The notes under the pieces were generated by a model. It saw only the letters and a program-made list of their open reading frames with translations, had not been told where the DNA came from and did not search any database. The translations under genes were made by a program, and so were the position numbers. Of a stretch of 64,000 nucleotides of DNA, positions 44,713 through 56,771 are shown piece by piece (the stretch's first letter is position 1; every line of letters begins with the position of its first letter). Source of the DNA: Microstegium vimineum. Taxonomy: Eukaryota > Streptophyta > Magnoliopsida > Poales > Poaceae. The stretch covers positions 682,001 through 746,000 of the forward strand of contig CM039126.1 in NCBI GenBank assembly GCA_022036555.1. The letters run 5' to 3'.

Positions 44713-45372
44713 TCTATACCTAATAATAAAGAGGTAAAATTTCAGTTTCTTTTTTTTTTCCAACCCATTCTAATCTAGAATAACCGTTCGGCCCACTCAC
44801 TAACGCAGGCCCACTCGCGTTCCAACTCCACTCACTCACTCACGCAGGCCCACTCGCGCTCCATCTCCACGCCGGCCCACTGCTGTAGAAACTGCAGCAA
44901 CCAGGCCCACTCGCGCTCCACCATGAAAAGAAAAAACACTAGTCCCTCAAAAATAAGCTACAGTTTCAAGGATCCGAACCTTGGCCACCTTGGGGGCAAA
45001 TCCAAATGCCAATATGCTACTCGTGCTTATATCGTTTTGAAAGGCAATCTTTTTTTTATTTATCGCTAAATAGGCTAGAGCAAACAACAGAAAAAATTAG
45101 TAAATTGTTTTCAGCTTTTCTCATAATCATTTATCGTTTAATAGGCTAGAACATATGACAACGCGGCACCAACAGAAAAATTAATAAAATGGTTTCAGTA
45201 TCCCTAATAATCAATTATCTGCTACTACCTGAGAGCTTGGGAGACGAATGGAATCGATTGTCACCCGGATGTCACTTCTCAAAAGCAAATAACAACGGTG
45301 TTGCAATGCATGCAAAATTTCAGAAATAGGAAAAAAAAAACAATGAAAGCATATAAAGAAATAGAATCTATA
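44713..45372 (+). mobile_element. Helitron 5'-end segment
   Basis: Starts TCTATACCTAATAATAAAG after an A, matching the 5' end of the neighbouring Helitron at 45373. The interior has GGCCCACTCGCG repeated three times. No own 3' terminus is found before 45373, so either it is truncated or the next element nested into it. Confidence 0.5.
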
Positions 45373-45470
45373 TCTATACCTAATAATAAAGAGGTAAAAT
45401 TTCACCTCCCATTTTTGTATGGCCTTCTCTAACTACCGGAGGATGGAGAGTTTCTTCTTTTATATATATA

Positions 45471-45658
45471 ACCCGTATTCATACGAGTTAGAATAGATTT
45501 TGTGTAACACGATACAGAGTCCAATTCTAAACTCATGACAAGTGCTCATATATAAGTTAAGTTAACCCGTATTCATACGAGTTAGAATAGATTTTGTGCA
45601 ACACGATACGTAGTCCAATTCTAAACTCATGACATGTGCTCATATATAAGTTAAGTTA
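45471..45658 (+). repeat. 94-bp tandem duplication in the Helitron
   Basis: Two adjacent copies start ACCCGTATTCATACGAG at 45471 and 45565. A few substitutions separate them. Confidence 0.85.
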
Positions 45659-45780
45659 AGACAACTTATTACTATTTTCTATTAATAATAAAGTCGGTTC
45701 CGATCCGTGATCTCGGCTGCTTCTCTTGTATCTATATGTCCACCACGTCCGCCGCCAATTGGTTGCTCTGCTTTGCGGCC

Positions 45781-48700
45781 ATGGACTCCGGATCCAGCAG
45801 CGTCCTCGCCACGTCCTCGCCACCGGGCGGGGACAAGAAGACGCTGTCGTCGTCGACACGCTAAGTAGGCTCAGTGACGCCGCGCTAGGCCACATCCTGT
45901 CCTTCCTCCCTGCCATGGAGGCCGCGTGCACAGCCACGTCGCTCTCGCGGCGGTGGCACCACGTCTTTGCCGCCGTGCACACGCTCTCCTTTGGGGAGGC
46001 AGAGGCTTGACTCATGATGGGCTACACGTGGTGGCGCTGCTGCAGCTACTGCGACAACAATGACGTGCGCCCGCCGACCTTCGTAGCCGGCGTTAGCGCC
46101 GCGCTCCACAGCCGCCACAGGGGCGCCCGCGCCGCTACACGCGCTCCACGTCGCGTTTGACGAGTTCAGCTTCCGCGGCGGGGACGACGCCACGTAGGCT
46201 GTCGATGGCTGGCTCTCGTACGTCGTGCATGGTGTCGGCGACGCGATGGAGATCGACCTGTGCCTCGGCACGGAACCCAACTACGACTTGGCGTACGCCC
46301 TTGGCTCCGAGCAAGCAAACGCCGTTGACGCTAGCAGAGAGCTAGAGGTTGACTCCGGTCTCCCGGCACGACGAGATGACTAAAGGGCAAGATGACGCCG
46401 GTGCCTCCTCCTCCTTAGACGATGACGCCGACGACGACGACTCTGACGCTGGCACTGCCGCTGACGACTACGAGCTCGGTCCGGTGGAGAAGAAGGACGA
46501 GTACGTCGTGCCAAGAAGCTAGCCTCTTCTCCTCGTGCGCCGTGCTACGCGTACTCCGGCTCGGCCGCTGTTGGATCGACTTGTCGTCGGTTGTTGCCCT
46601 GCGCCATTGCTCGACACGCTGCACCTGACAAGGGTCACCGGCCGAAGGGGCGGCTGCGACATACAACGGCTGGTCTCCGTGTGCCCGAGCCTCGTCGACC
46701 TAACGCTGGAGGACTGCATGAACCTAACCGAGCTCTCCATCCACGACGCGCTTGGTCTCTGCAGGCTGCAGGTGAAGGGTCGAGATGGCGGACTAGAGGG
46801 GGATGAATAGTTCTTTCTAAAACTTAAGCGCAATGGCTAACCGGAACAAATGCGGAATTAAAACTATCGGTCTAGCCAAGACTACACCCCTCTATCTATA
46901 ACTTTAACACCTAGCAAAAGATCCTAATTGGGCTCACTAAGGTGCAAAGCTAGGGAGAGCTCACCTAAACAATTATAGGTTGCAAGGTCACACAAACCTA
47001 AGCAACTAGTACTCTAAGCAAACCGAGAGCTCCTACACATACTAGTAAGCAAAGCACAGAGCATCTAAGCTCACTAGCAATGCTCTCTAGCAAGACTACA
47101 CAAGTCAACTAGAGAGCTCAACTTACTTAGCTACACAAACTAAGCAATGTGACTAACAAGGCTACTCAAGCCAATTAGCCACTCAAGAGCTACTTCTATG
47201 CTACACAAGCTAGAAGGTAACTAGATAAGCTACACAAGCAAATCTAGTTACAAAAGCAACAAACTACCACTAGCACAAGTATAAGAAAGTAAATACAAGC
47301 TAGTGATTTGGAGAATGCAAACCACCGAGAAGATGTACAAGGTTAACACGGCGATTTTTCTCCCGAGGTTCACTTGGTTGCCACCAAGCTAGTCCCCGTT
47401 GTGTCGACCACACACTTGGTAATTCGGCGGCTAATAGGCGTTCACAAGCCTAGCCCACTCACTCGGGCGCCGCAAGAATCTACCCACAAGTGAGGGTAAC
47501 TCAATGACACGCTCAACTAGAGTTGCTCTTCGCGATCCCCGCGGGGCGAGCACAATGCCCCTCACAAGCCTTCTCCGGAGCGCCGCACAATCTTCTTGCG
47601 CGCTTCGACGGAGCCTCAAGCCACCAAGTCGTCTAGGAGGTGGCAACCTCCAAGAGTAACAAGCACCACCGGCTTGCAACACGATCACCTAATGTCACAC
47701 GAAGCTATCTCTCAAAGCAACGCACTAGAGATCACTCTCTCACTCAATCGGATGAACACTATCAAGTATAAGTGAGTTAGAGGGCTTCCAAACCAAGCAC
47801 ACTATGGGCAACACATGCCAAAGGTGCTAGACCAGCCCAAGAGGCCGACCAACAACTATATATAGGCTAGCCCAACAAACTAGCCATTTTGCCCCTTTGC
47901 CTTGCTTTCCTGCGTAGCTCCAGACGCTGTTTGCATGGGAGGTCCGGACTAATGTTAGCGTCCGGACCCTTCTCTGCCCGAGGTGAAGCGCCTCTGTTTT
48001 CCAATCCGGATGCACCATCTGGACGCGCGCAAAGCGCTCTTCGGACCAATGTGCATGCGTCCGGTCACCCTGTGATTTGAATCAGCTCGTTCCCGCCTTC
48101 CTCTGCTGCTGCCACGTCGTCTCCGGACGCGGGGAATAGTAGCGTCCGGATTCTTTTTCGCTTGCGTCTGGATCTACGCAGAGAGCATCCAGAGAGCCAT
48201 TTTGATCCGGATGGTTGACTGGAGCCCTGCGTCCGGACACACATCAGCGTCCGGATCACCTGTATGCTGAGGCCGAGAGCTAGGGTATGCCTCCGGTCGC
48301 AAGTCCAATGGTCCGGATGACATCTTGCCATCGTCCGGACCCTGCGTCCGGAGCACATCTGAGTGCCAAACCGAGCCGTCTCTTCTTCTCCAAGCTTCCA
48401 TGTGCTAACACCTTATGATCCATACACTTGTTCACCTGTGTTAGCCTTTTCACAAAGATTTTCAAAGCATTTTCACTTGATCTTACCGCGCCACTCGATC
48501 CTAATGCATCGCAAAGTTAGATCGCTCAATGTGGCACTAGATAACCGTTATGCAAACAAGTTTGCCCCTCTTGATAGTACGGCTATCTATCCTAAATCCG
48601 GTCATAAACTCCTCTACACACCAATGACCGGTGAAATGGAAATGCTCTATGGTTATACCTTTGCCTTGCGCATTCCATTCCATCTCCATCTCCAATGTTG

Positions 48701-49796
48701 ATGCAACACATGCACCAACCAAACACCAAATGATATGATCCACTCCATATCATCACGTGACCGTATTGGTTCATCGATCTTGACCTCACTTGCTCTTCAC
48801 TGTTGCCTTGGTCCATCGGCGCCAAGCATCACCCGCTTGCCCTTCACACTTGCAACCGGTCCATCAAGCCAAGCCTCATCTTGATCTTCTCCACCTTGGT
48901 CACATGACTCCATGTCATGTTTCATGTGCAATTAAGCTCCTTCATTACACAATCACATGTGAACTAATCTCCCGTGTATATATCACTTAGACACATATTA
49001 GTCCACCTAAGTTGTACTCAATTACCAAAATTACACAAGGACCTTTCAGCAGGCCCTACGATGCTGCCACGCACTGGCCACTGTCAACGTCGGCTCGCCG
49101 GAGCTGCGTTCCTTCGAGTACCGCGGCGTCGTCCCGAGCCATCGTTCCTCACCTTGCATGCCGCCACGCGTAATAAGATCTCGTTCTGCGCCCTCGACTT
49201 CTGCAACGCCGAGCTGTTCGGTCTCATGGAGCTCTTCGCTGACGTGGATCGGCTGCACCTCACGTCCGCCCGGCTTGGGAGCAGCTTCGTTAGCCATGGC
49301 GGAGGATCTGTCTTCTTCCCATGCTTGTCGATGCTCCGAGACCTCGAGATAACCGGGATGCTCCCCCGACGACGACGCCTGCACCGTCGCGACGGTGGCG
49401 CGGATCCTAGAGCGGACCCCGAGGCTGGAGACGTTGTCCTTGTTCTTCCTGGCAAAGCCTCACCCGGTGAAGCAAACCAGCTACTACGTCGCGGCAACGA
49501 AGTGCTAGAGGCTTCGCACAAGCTCAGGTACACGATCCTCACACGTGTCTCGCCGCCGCGCCGCGCGTCGTAGAAATCCCCTGTTGTCTGAGGGAGACAC
49601 CAAGGAGATCTACTTGGTGCACTATCAAGGGTCCATTGCACAGGGGGCGCTCGCCAAGTTCTTGCTCTGTAACACTCCCATCATTGACGAGATGTGTTGG
49701 AAAGTTGCGCGGGGGCCACTGTCCATCCAGATGAAGCTGATGGTGGAGATCAAGGGGTGGGTGATGAACAAGTCTGCCAACATGATGTTCTTTTAG
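45781..49796 (+). pseudogene. F-box / LRR-type gene relic, split by a solo LTR
   Basis: F-box proteins of this plant class link target recognition to SCF ubiquitin ligases. ATG at 45781 opens a short Ser-rich leader, then a frameshift near 45840 moves into the F-box itself (LSRLSDAALGHILSFLP...CTATSLSRRWHHVF). A stop follows at 46010. LRR-like segments continue in shifting frames (VLRLGRCWIDLSSVV; LVDLTLEDCMNLTELSI) to 46772, where the LTR interrupts, and resume at 49054 (SFEYRG; KISFCALDFCNAELFGLM; LHLTSARLGSS). The C-terminal part reads KEIYLVHYQGSIAQ to NKSANMMFF, stopping at 49796. Several frameshifts and stops plus the insertion make it non-coding now. It lies between Helitron ends, so it may be a captured gene rather than one in its original place. 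Confidence 0.8.
46773..49048 (-). mobile_element. Solo LTR (copia/Sirevirus-like), 2,276 bp
   Basis: Begins TG and ends CA, flanked by the 5-bp duplication GCAGG at 46768-46772 and 49049-49053. It has no internal region. Its architecture parallels the intron LTRs: a G-rich start (AGAGGGGGATGAATAG), AACCTCCAAGAGTAACAAGC, a TATA-type ACTATATATAGG near 47855 and a block of GTCCGGAC motifs at about 47930-48360. By analogy the lost element read on the minus strand. It results from unequal recombination between two LTRs. Confidence 0.88.
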
Positions 49797-50298
49797 CAAA
49801 ATCCAATCCATCTACAGGAACTATGATAGATAGAGATAGTGCCCTGTGCCTTGCTTTATATGAAGTAATTGAGATTGAACTTTTCTTTATTTATTGTTCT
49901 AACAACTTTAAACTTTCAAATGGTAACAACATTAAGGTGGGCAAGACAAATAAATAAATATAAATTTGTCTTTCTTTACTTAGCGGACAATAGATCTTGT
50001 CTTTCGTTCGGACTTATACGAGTTTGAATAACACTTATCTAACTTGATACATAGTTCAATTTCAAAACATACCAGGCTGTGTATGTGACTCGAACTAAAA
50101 AAAAGAAAAGTTTAAATAACTCTTATCTAGCATGATATAAAGTTCGTTCTCAAAACCTATTAGGTTGTGTATGTCACCGGACTCAGAAACCACCGGCCTT
50201 CGAATTTTATTCTAGGCTCACAACAGAGATAAATATATTATATTTTCCGTGACCGGTTTCACTAATGTCCGCATATTTTCATTAACGTTCTATATTTT
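49797..50298 (+). other. 3' non-coding part of the Helitron
   Basis: AT-rich. It has a loose repeat of the phrase around TAGTTCAATTTCAAAAC and AAGTTCGTTCTCAAAAC (near 50062 and 50141). No gene. Confidence 0.4.
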
Positions 50299-50327
50299 CC
50301 CGTTGCAACGCACGGGCACATTTGCTA

Positions 50328-50506
50328 TCTATATATATATACCTAATAATAAAGAGACAAAATTTCTCTCCTCTCCACTTTTTAGTCCGGCTTCCCTAAT
50401 CCGATTAATACACGTATTGAGTTCCGTTCCATGTTTACCGGATAAAGTATAAAGTCCGATTTTTACACGTATTGAGTTCCGTTGCAACCCACGGACACAT
50501 TTGCTA
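50328..50506 (+). mobile_element. Mini-Helitron
   Basis: Starts TCTATATATATATACC followed by TAATAATAAAGAGACAAAA, and ends with the hairpin CCGTTGCAACCCACGG, a spacer and CTAG before T at 50506. Only about 180 bp. It shares both ends with the larger Helitron it abuts. ACACGTATTGAGTTCCGTT occurs twice inside. Confidence 0.65.
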
Positions 50507-50821
50507 GTAACTATAAACTTATTATCCTTGGAATGAAGTATGATCGATGGGAACGTCACTTCTTGTTTCCTCTCCGATCATCTCATGGTGAACATTTAAA
50601 TTCTCCGTACGTGTGGAAAGCTATAACTTAAGAATTGTGAGCAACTCCAAAAGTCTAGCTAGCTAAAAGTAGATTTCGAATTCTCTAAAATAAAACTGCC
50701 ATTCTCATCACTCTTATTTATATAATGAATCTGCTGCGGGTGGCGAGATTCAGGATGGAACATCTCTGAATATATACAGTACGTATTATACAGACTGGTG
50801 ATCCCAAACGGATCGATGATA
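50507..50821. other. Intergenic
   Basis: Nothing recognised. Confidence 0.35.
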
Positions 50822-51197
50822 TCAGAGGAGGCGGCGCAGATGGCGTTGGATGGTGGCGACGTCGGCGAGTAGCTTGATGCGCCACGCCTTCTCCTCCTTG
50901 TCCCGGTTGATGCGAGCCCCCCGTTCCATCTCCTCCCATATCTGACGCGGTGCTGCTGGTCCCGCTGCTCCCAAGCGACGACGCGACTCATCTCCTCCCA
51001 GGTGATGCGCGCCTGCTGGTCCAGCTCCTCCCGGGCGATGCGGCTTACAACTGCTGGAAGTCGACGCCATCGCTCGCGGCACCGCCGGCGATAGAGCGGC
51101 TGCTGCTGGAGTCGCTTTTGGGCTCCGCCGACATCATCCTCCTCCGCTTGGTACCGTCCTCAACCTCGAGATTCAGGGGTCGGTGATCGTCACCCAT
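50822..51197 (-). pseudogene. Possible small charged helical protein gene, frameshifted
   Basis: On the minus strand an ATG at 51197 opens a frame (MGDDHRPLNLEVEDG) that stops after about 50 codons. Two further frames then continue with protein-like, highly charged helical sequence in a consistent style: ELDQQARITWEEMSRVVAWE, then QIWEEMERGARINRDKEE, ending at ADVATIQRHLRRLL before a stop at 50822. Repeated WEEM motifs and good codon composition suggest a real small gene broken by two frameshifts, or a spliced one. I recognise no family. Confidence 0.35.
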
Positions 51198-51384
51198 TCG
51201 TGTTCCACCACCGCTGCGATTAAATTACATGAAAGTAAATCAAATCAGAAATGCCAAAATGCCAATAATAAAGCAGTTAGATCGTGGGATACGGTTTGTT
51301 ACCTTGACACCTCCACCAATGATGCCGATAAGCGGAGACTCGGAGAGGGAGAGGGGATCGGATGGATGGATGAGCGGAGGGGGC

Positions 51385-51386
<2 letters not shown>

Positions 51387-51410
<24 letters not shown>
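51387..51410 (+). repeat. AT microsatellite
   Basis: A run of about 12 TA dinucleotides just before an ACACAC stretch. Confidence 0.85.
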
Positions 51411-51415
<5 letters not shown>

Positions 51416-51601
51416 CACACACACGGACGACAGGCGCGCTTCGCTGCGCCCGTATAGGTTTCGGTGCCATCTATCTATTCGTTAGTTCTATCCATTTGTA
51501 CAGATCACTTTGCTAATCACTGATGAGCATGAATTAATAAAAACTGTAACAAACTGAAGGAGCAAGTTGGTATACTACAAAGCAAAATATAAAACATACA
51601 T

Positions 51602-52098
51602 CAGCTTTGTATGTTACACGTACACTATAGTCCCAGTAAAGTGGTCCTTGCATCAGTATTATAACTAACACAAACAATATCTTAATTACATGCCTTTCAA
51701 AAAAAATTGGCCTTTCAAAAATATCTTGATTACATATATGTACCTCTTTTGAGAAAAATGTAAGCAAATCAGAACACAAAGAAAAAAAAGGAAAAAATGA
51801 ATCCACCGAATCTCTGAACTTTTTTTGTCCTCTGAAATATTGTAGGAGTAACCCGAGCTGAAATTGATAATCTGCATTGGCTTCCTATGTTACACACTAT
51901 AGGTTATATTAGATCCAGGAAAGTGGATCTTTCATCAGTTTTGCAAACAATATATTACATATATGTATGGCCTGTGAAAAAAATGTAAGCAAATTATAAC
52001 ACAAAGAAAAAATGAATCCACAGAACCTCTAAACTTTGTTTTTTTCTCTAAAATATTGTAGGGGCAACGGCCTGAAATTGACAATCTGCATATAGGAA
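51602..52098. repeat. Diverged direct duplication
   Basis: About 51602-51877 and 51884-52098 share the same succession of motifs: GTTACAC...ACTATAG, AAAGTGG then TCATCAG, TTACATATATGTA, AAAAATGTAAGCAAAT, AACACAAAGAAAAAA, ATGAATCCAC, and ATATTGTAGG. The second copy is shortened by deletions. Non-coding, origin unknown. Confidence 0.75.
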
Positions 52099-54990
52099 GA
52101 GAAAAAAAACTAAGTTGCTGCAGACCATGACACCCTATATTATACAGTTAAGGCGACGGATTCAAAGAATGCATGCACTACATGAGGGTTGTAGTCAAAA
52201 TTCCAGGAAATATGAAAATAACACAAATCATAGAGAACACCACCCAAATTATAAACTGATTATAGCTATGCAGGCTATCCATTCTTATATTTTTAGAGAT
52301 GCGACACATGGCACACAACATAAGAGGTAAACAACAGTAAATCTAGACGACTACGTTGCGCTACAATCAATGTACATATTAACTTTTTGGGAAAGGAATG
52401 ACATCCTGGTTTAAAAATTCTAGTTTAAACAGACAACTAACATTATTGTTTGAAGCAAAATTCTGTGGACCCAGAAACTAATACATGAGACGTCCACTGC
52501 ACATGTCTACTACTGAAGAGGATTAACTTTTAAAATAAACAATCATCGTCAGAAAAGATAATCGGTGGTATGAATAAGTATTATTTGCTGACCTTTATCT
52601 GAACCAGGTCATTTAACACATAAAGCATTTAAAGAAATCATAAATGAAAAAGATATAATTTACCAATGTATACAATCCGGGTATCCCGATCAGTAACGCT
52701 ATGTTCAAAGGAAGCACAAAAGCATTGTGTAAATTGTAAGACACTCTAGGAGATGAAAATGGAGTACAATCTTTCTACAATCAGCCAATTCACCTGAACA
52801 GAGTGTGTGAGCACCCATATCACCTATGACATCATTTTTTCTATAACCAGAAATGGAACCATCAATGCAGACCAGCAAATCTGGAAAAGAAGCAAAAATC
52901 TAGCTATTATATGTTCGCAGTAATAAATCATCCCGTAATGCATCGATGTATAAGATACAAACTGAAAACAAATATCTTGTAAGTAGCACATATATCAGCT
53001 GCAGTCATGTCTCATGAGCAGTGATAAGCAAAGTTAAGAAAAGGTTGTTGTAAAACTAAAGGATATGAAAAATTAGCCTTCTTCTATAACCATGTGGATA
53101 TTGATATCACATAATTTCGGGACATAAATCACAGTATAGCAAAGTAGTTAGCTAATTTATTGTACCTGATTTATCTTGGGTTAGAGACAAAGATTGAGAA
53201 TAAGTTGGGTATAGGGAAGAAGAACAGGTTGTACAGTTAGCCAAACTGGATTAAACAGTGGGGCTGTCAACCTGGTAATAATGGTTGGCACAGAACGAAA
53301 TTAAAGATCACATCCTTGCAAAGTAGGATAAAGGCAAATTCGTCAGCCAATTTCTACAACTATCAACCAGAATTTGGAAATAACATGCAACAAAGGGAGG
53401 CAGAGGATATATGGCTATGGCTTCAATAATTTTGCAGATCCACCGGTAGGCATGATGTGATATCTCTGAAAGTTTTGTAAGCTGTAGCAAAAAGGAATAT
53501 AATATTAAGAAGAGAAATACCTAAAGACCACAGTAGAAGAAATTATATGTCGGTTTGATTGGGAGCACCTAACAGGATCCTTCCTCATCATTGAACCTGC
53601 ACATATACTGGATACAGAAAAATAGCAAATCACCGTAGATCAGAGCAGGCAGTAGAAACAAAAATCAAGCATACAAATTTCTGATAGATCAGCAAGTATA
53701 CGCAGATGAAACCAGAGCATGTGTGTGAAACTGTGAACGAAGCATGTAGTGGACGATGGCAGGGCCTGCTGATGGAAAATTACAAACTACAGTACGTAAT
53801 AATGGGGTTAGGAGTTACGCCTGCAAGAAGCTAAATGGGGGTGAGGGATTGGAGACGTGGCATTGGCAATTCGGCCTCATCTGCTTATTCCTGCACAAGA
53901 AAATGCATGTAGCTGGCCGGATGCAACTGGAAAGGGAAGAAGCAAAGAAAATAGCTGCGCTGTTACCTGCCACTCTGCCAAACGGAAGATGAGGTTGTAT
54001 GCGTGGGAGCGACGCCGGATGGGCAAGTGACAGGACGCGGGTGACCTCGCCGAGGTGATTGAGCAGATCACCTCGAGGACACGGTTGGAAGACCCACGAC
54101 AATCAGATTCGGCGACGGTGGAGCTTCCGGAGCGAACGGGTACGGGTTTATGGTGGTGGGTCTGTCCGAGACGCGCGTTGGCGACGATCTGAGCGACGTG
54201 AGGAAGAAGAGGAGTCTGCAGACGCTCCCAAAGGCGTCTGATTTCTTCTCGGGTAACGGCGAGTCGACAGCGCCATCAGTCGGCTTCTATCCCCGACTGG
54301 ATGTGCCCAACCAGATGGCGATGGAGATACTGGAGGGCCATGGCTATGACGTATCCACGACACGTTGGCGCTGCGGCGGATGGGTGGGGATGACGATGCG
54401 AGAGCCACCTTTCTGGCCGGTTGTTGAGCAGCGGCGTAGTTGTGGCGAACGCCGAGCAGCGCCGGAGGCACGGCAGTCGACAGATCTGCTCTGCCCATGC
54501 CGACCACAGAGGAGCCAGAGGAGCGTGGTGTGCAGGCCGCGGCGCCATCAAAGCAGAGAACGTACAACCCAAACCTATGTAAGACCAAAAGAAAAATCAG
54601 CCAGAGGTAAGCGAATGGAGAAGGGGAAGAAGAGCGGACCAACCGATCGATGGACGCGAGGGCAACCTCCACGGCAATGGTGCTGCCGCGGCAGAAGCCG
54701 GTGGACCTGTCAAAGCAGGAGAAGGAGGAGGGAGAGTAGGAGACCGAGGCACTGAGAAACAATGGTCGACGGATGCGGCGAGGCCGGTGCGAGCGCGGGC
54801 GTCGAGGCAACTGCGCGACGCGCAACTGTGACGGCGGGCGACGATGGCTCCTAGGTGCAAGAGGCAGAATCACTGACATTGGGCCAGACCAGAGTTGGGC
54901 TCATGAATCATGAGAGGGGGAAAGTAGGGCTAGCTCTAGCTGGGTCGGGGGATATATAGACCGTACTATATATAATGACTGCATATCCAT
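52099..54990. other. Intergenic region, possibly with a minus-strand transcript
   Basis: No protein family recognised. About 54000-54880 is GC-rich and has long overlapping frames on both strands of low-complexity Arg/Ser/Pro composition, which I do not accept as coding. On the minus strand a plausible splice donor (GGCAG then GTAACA near 53967) and several acceptor-like sites follow, so an unannotated multi-exon non-coding RNA is possible. Confidence 0.25.
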
Positions 54991-56771
54991 CAATTTCTGA
55001 TCTGTTTCATCGTCGCTACAATTCAAGATTTCAGTGTTTGTATTTACTACTGTGTCGATTCATAAGCTCTGGATGACAAAACAGATACTACGTACGTACT
55101 ACTTCAAATGAAGACTCTACTGAATATTCAGTAGACTGAATGGCGGCAATGAGTGCTCTTAGTTTTGCAGAGCCGTTTTGCTAAGTCCTCAATCGATGAT
55201 CCTCATCTTGCTCGTGGGCGCTTCAGCCCTTCTTCTGTCCTCTCTCCCAAATCGTACTGCTGCAAATCCGGCCTATGAATCAGCCCCAAATTCTGACAAG
55301 CAATCACAGGAAACATTAATATATTGCTCTAGTCACGCACTCACCCCACATCATCCGCAGTTCGGATGTTGCCTTCAATTCATTCAGTACAAGGCCCCCA
55401 TTTATGTCATCGATCAATATAAGCATCGGCACCACGTGGGAATTGATGAATCTATTTATTTAAGTAGGTCTCCCTCAACATGCATGAATCCAGTTCTGAT
55501 CCAACAGCCTTCTCAATACTGAGCTCCCGATCGATGAGGGATGCTGCTATTGAACCAAGCATATTTAGTCACGACTGTTTTCTGTTTTCTGTTTTGTTTT
55601 TGGCCACTGAAAGGGGTTGTGTTATACAGTACAGTAGTTTGGAGGCGCAGGGATATGAAGCATCGGACAGAACATGTCCTCTTTCTTTGGGCCCTGCATG
55701 TACTGCACTGCATCTGCATCATCTTCTTTGATGGACCAACTTCCTTGGATCTTGGCAAGGGCCAAGGGGTATACTCACTATATATGTACTAAAATTGTAC
55801 TATAAGTGACTTGTTCTGCTTGTATACAGAGGAGCAAGCATAGTTCCAGTACGTGGCTTTCTTCGATCAACCATATAGAATTTCAATACTACATCTGATG
55901 ACAGATTTGTGAAGCCGAAATCTGTCAAATTTGATTTTAAACAAATCAAATCATGACACGTCTGTCCTGTCCAGGGAAAACTGAAATTTAGAAAAGAATG
56001 AACACAGAAAGAAGTCTAATGCAACTTAACAATTCCAGTCACATGACAGTATGTACAAGCCGCAGTGACTGGAATAATTGCTCTTTTGCACAAGTCTAAT
56101 GCATATATATGCACAATATGGTACTCCTAGCTACCTTGCTTGATCCCTAAGAACTTTACACTTACAACTGCACAGCAGCAGCAGATGGATCGTAGATTTG
56201 GGCCGGCCGCTGTGGCATCATCATGCCTAGCATGGAACTTGCCTTTCATTCTTTCAACTTGCGCCTGCATGCCTAGAGAAACGTCAGGCCTCCTGGCTCA
56301 CTCTCTATCTAGTCGTGTTGGCACAAGCATACTCAGAGATGGTACGTTCTACTCTTCTCTATCTAGTCTAGTTAAAAGAAGGAAAATCACTGTAAAATTT
56401 TCTATCTAGAACTAGAATCAGCATCAGTTTTTTACTTTTTTACCTTTCGACAGACGACAGGTTTCTAGTTATTGTGAACCCTAAAAAAACCAATCTTTTT
56501 TTACAGAAAAAAAATCTTGGTAACAGTTGTGGCGGTCTCTGGGCCTTGCACAAATGTTGATTGGGCCTTTCAAAGCTTCATCTGGGCTTTCTCTGGGCCT
56601 TGCACCACAAAGCCAGCCATAACAGACCAGCCAGCTCCGCCCGCCGTTGGATTGGACGCTGCGGCCGCGGGACTGCGCGATAAAGGGTTTGGCCAGGCCG
56701 CCGCCGCCGCCGACCCCTCCGCCTCTCGCCTTTCTCCTCTCCGTCGCACGCGGGAGTAGCGTCCCCTAGCC
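54991..56771. other. Upstream region of the CDC48C-like gene, with one weak small ORF
   Basis: An ORF from an ATG at 55196 to 55522 encodes about 108 residues beginning with a signal-like hydrophobic stretch (MILILLVGASALLLSSLP). It has no relatives I recognise and no strong coding bias, so I do not call it a gene. The last ~200 bases before 56772 are GC-rich and likely promoter and 5' UTR. Confidence 0.3.

Larger units (their letters stand above)
45373..50327 (+). mobile_element. Helitron carrying an F-box gene relic and a solo LTR
   Basis: The 5' end is TCTATACCTAATAATAAAG, preceded by A. The 3' end at about 50299-50327 has the hairpin CCCGTTGCAACGCACGGG, a ten-base spacer and CTA, the Helitron layout with the last base of CTAG altered where the next element abuts. 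The cargo is the F-box/LRR relic in the same orientation, plus a 2.3-kb solo LTR inserted later. No Rep/helicase is seen, so it is non-autonomous. Pairing of the two ends is inference, because a second 5' end lies at 44713 and a second 3' end at 50506. Confidence 0.6.

Noticed and set aside
45471..45658. CRISPR-like repeat array
   Set aside because: Two adjacent long copies without spacers in a plant nuclear sequence; a simple tandem duplication.
54148..54879. A 243-codon open frame on the minus strand, with a 201-codon frame opposite
   Set aside because: Both arise from GC-rich, low-complexity DNA with Arg/Ser/Pro composition; no family motif and no reason to prefer either strand.
55196..55522. 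Small ORF with a signal-peptide-like start
   Set aside because: No relatives recognised and weak coding character; mentioned only within the intergenic entry.
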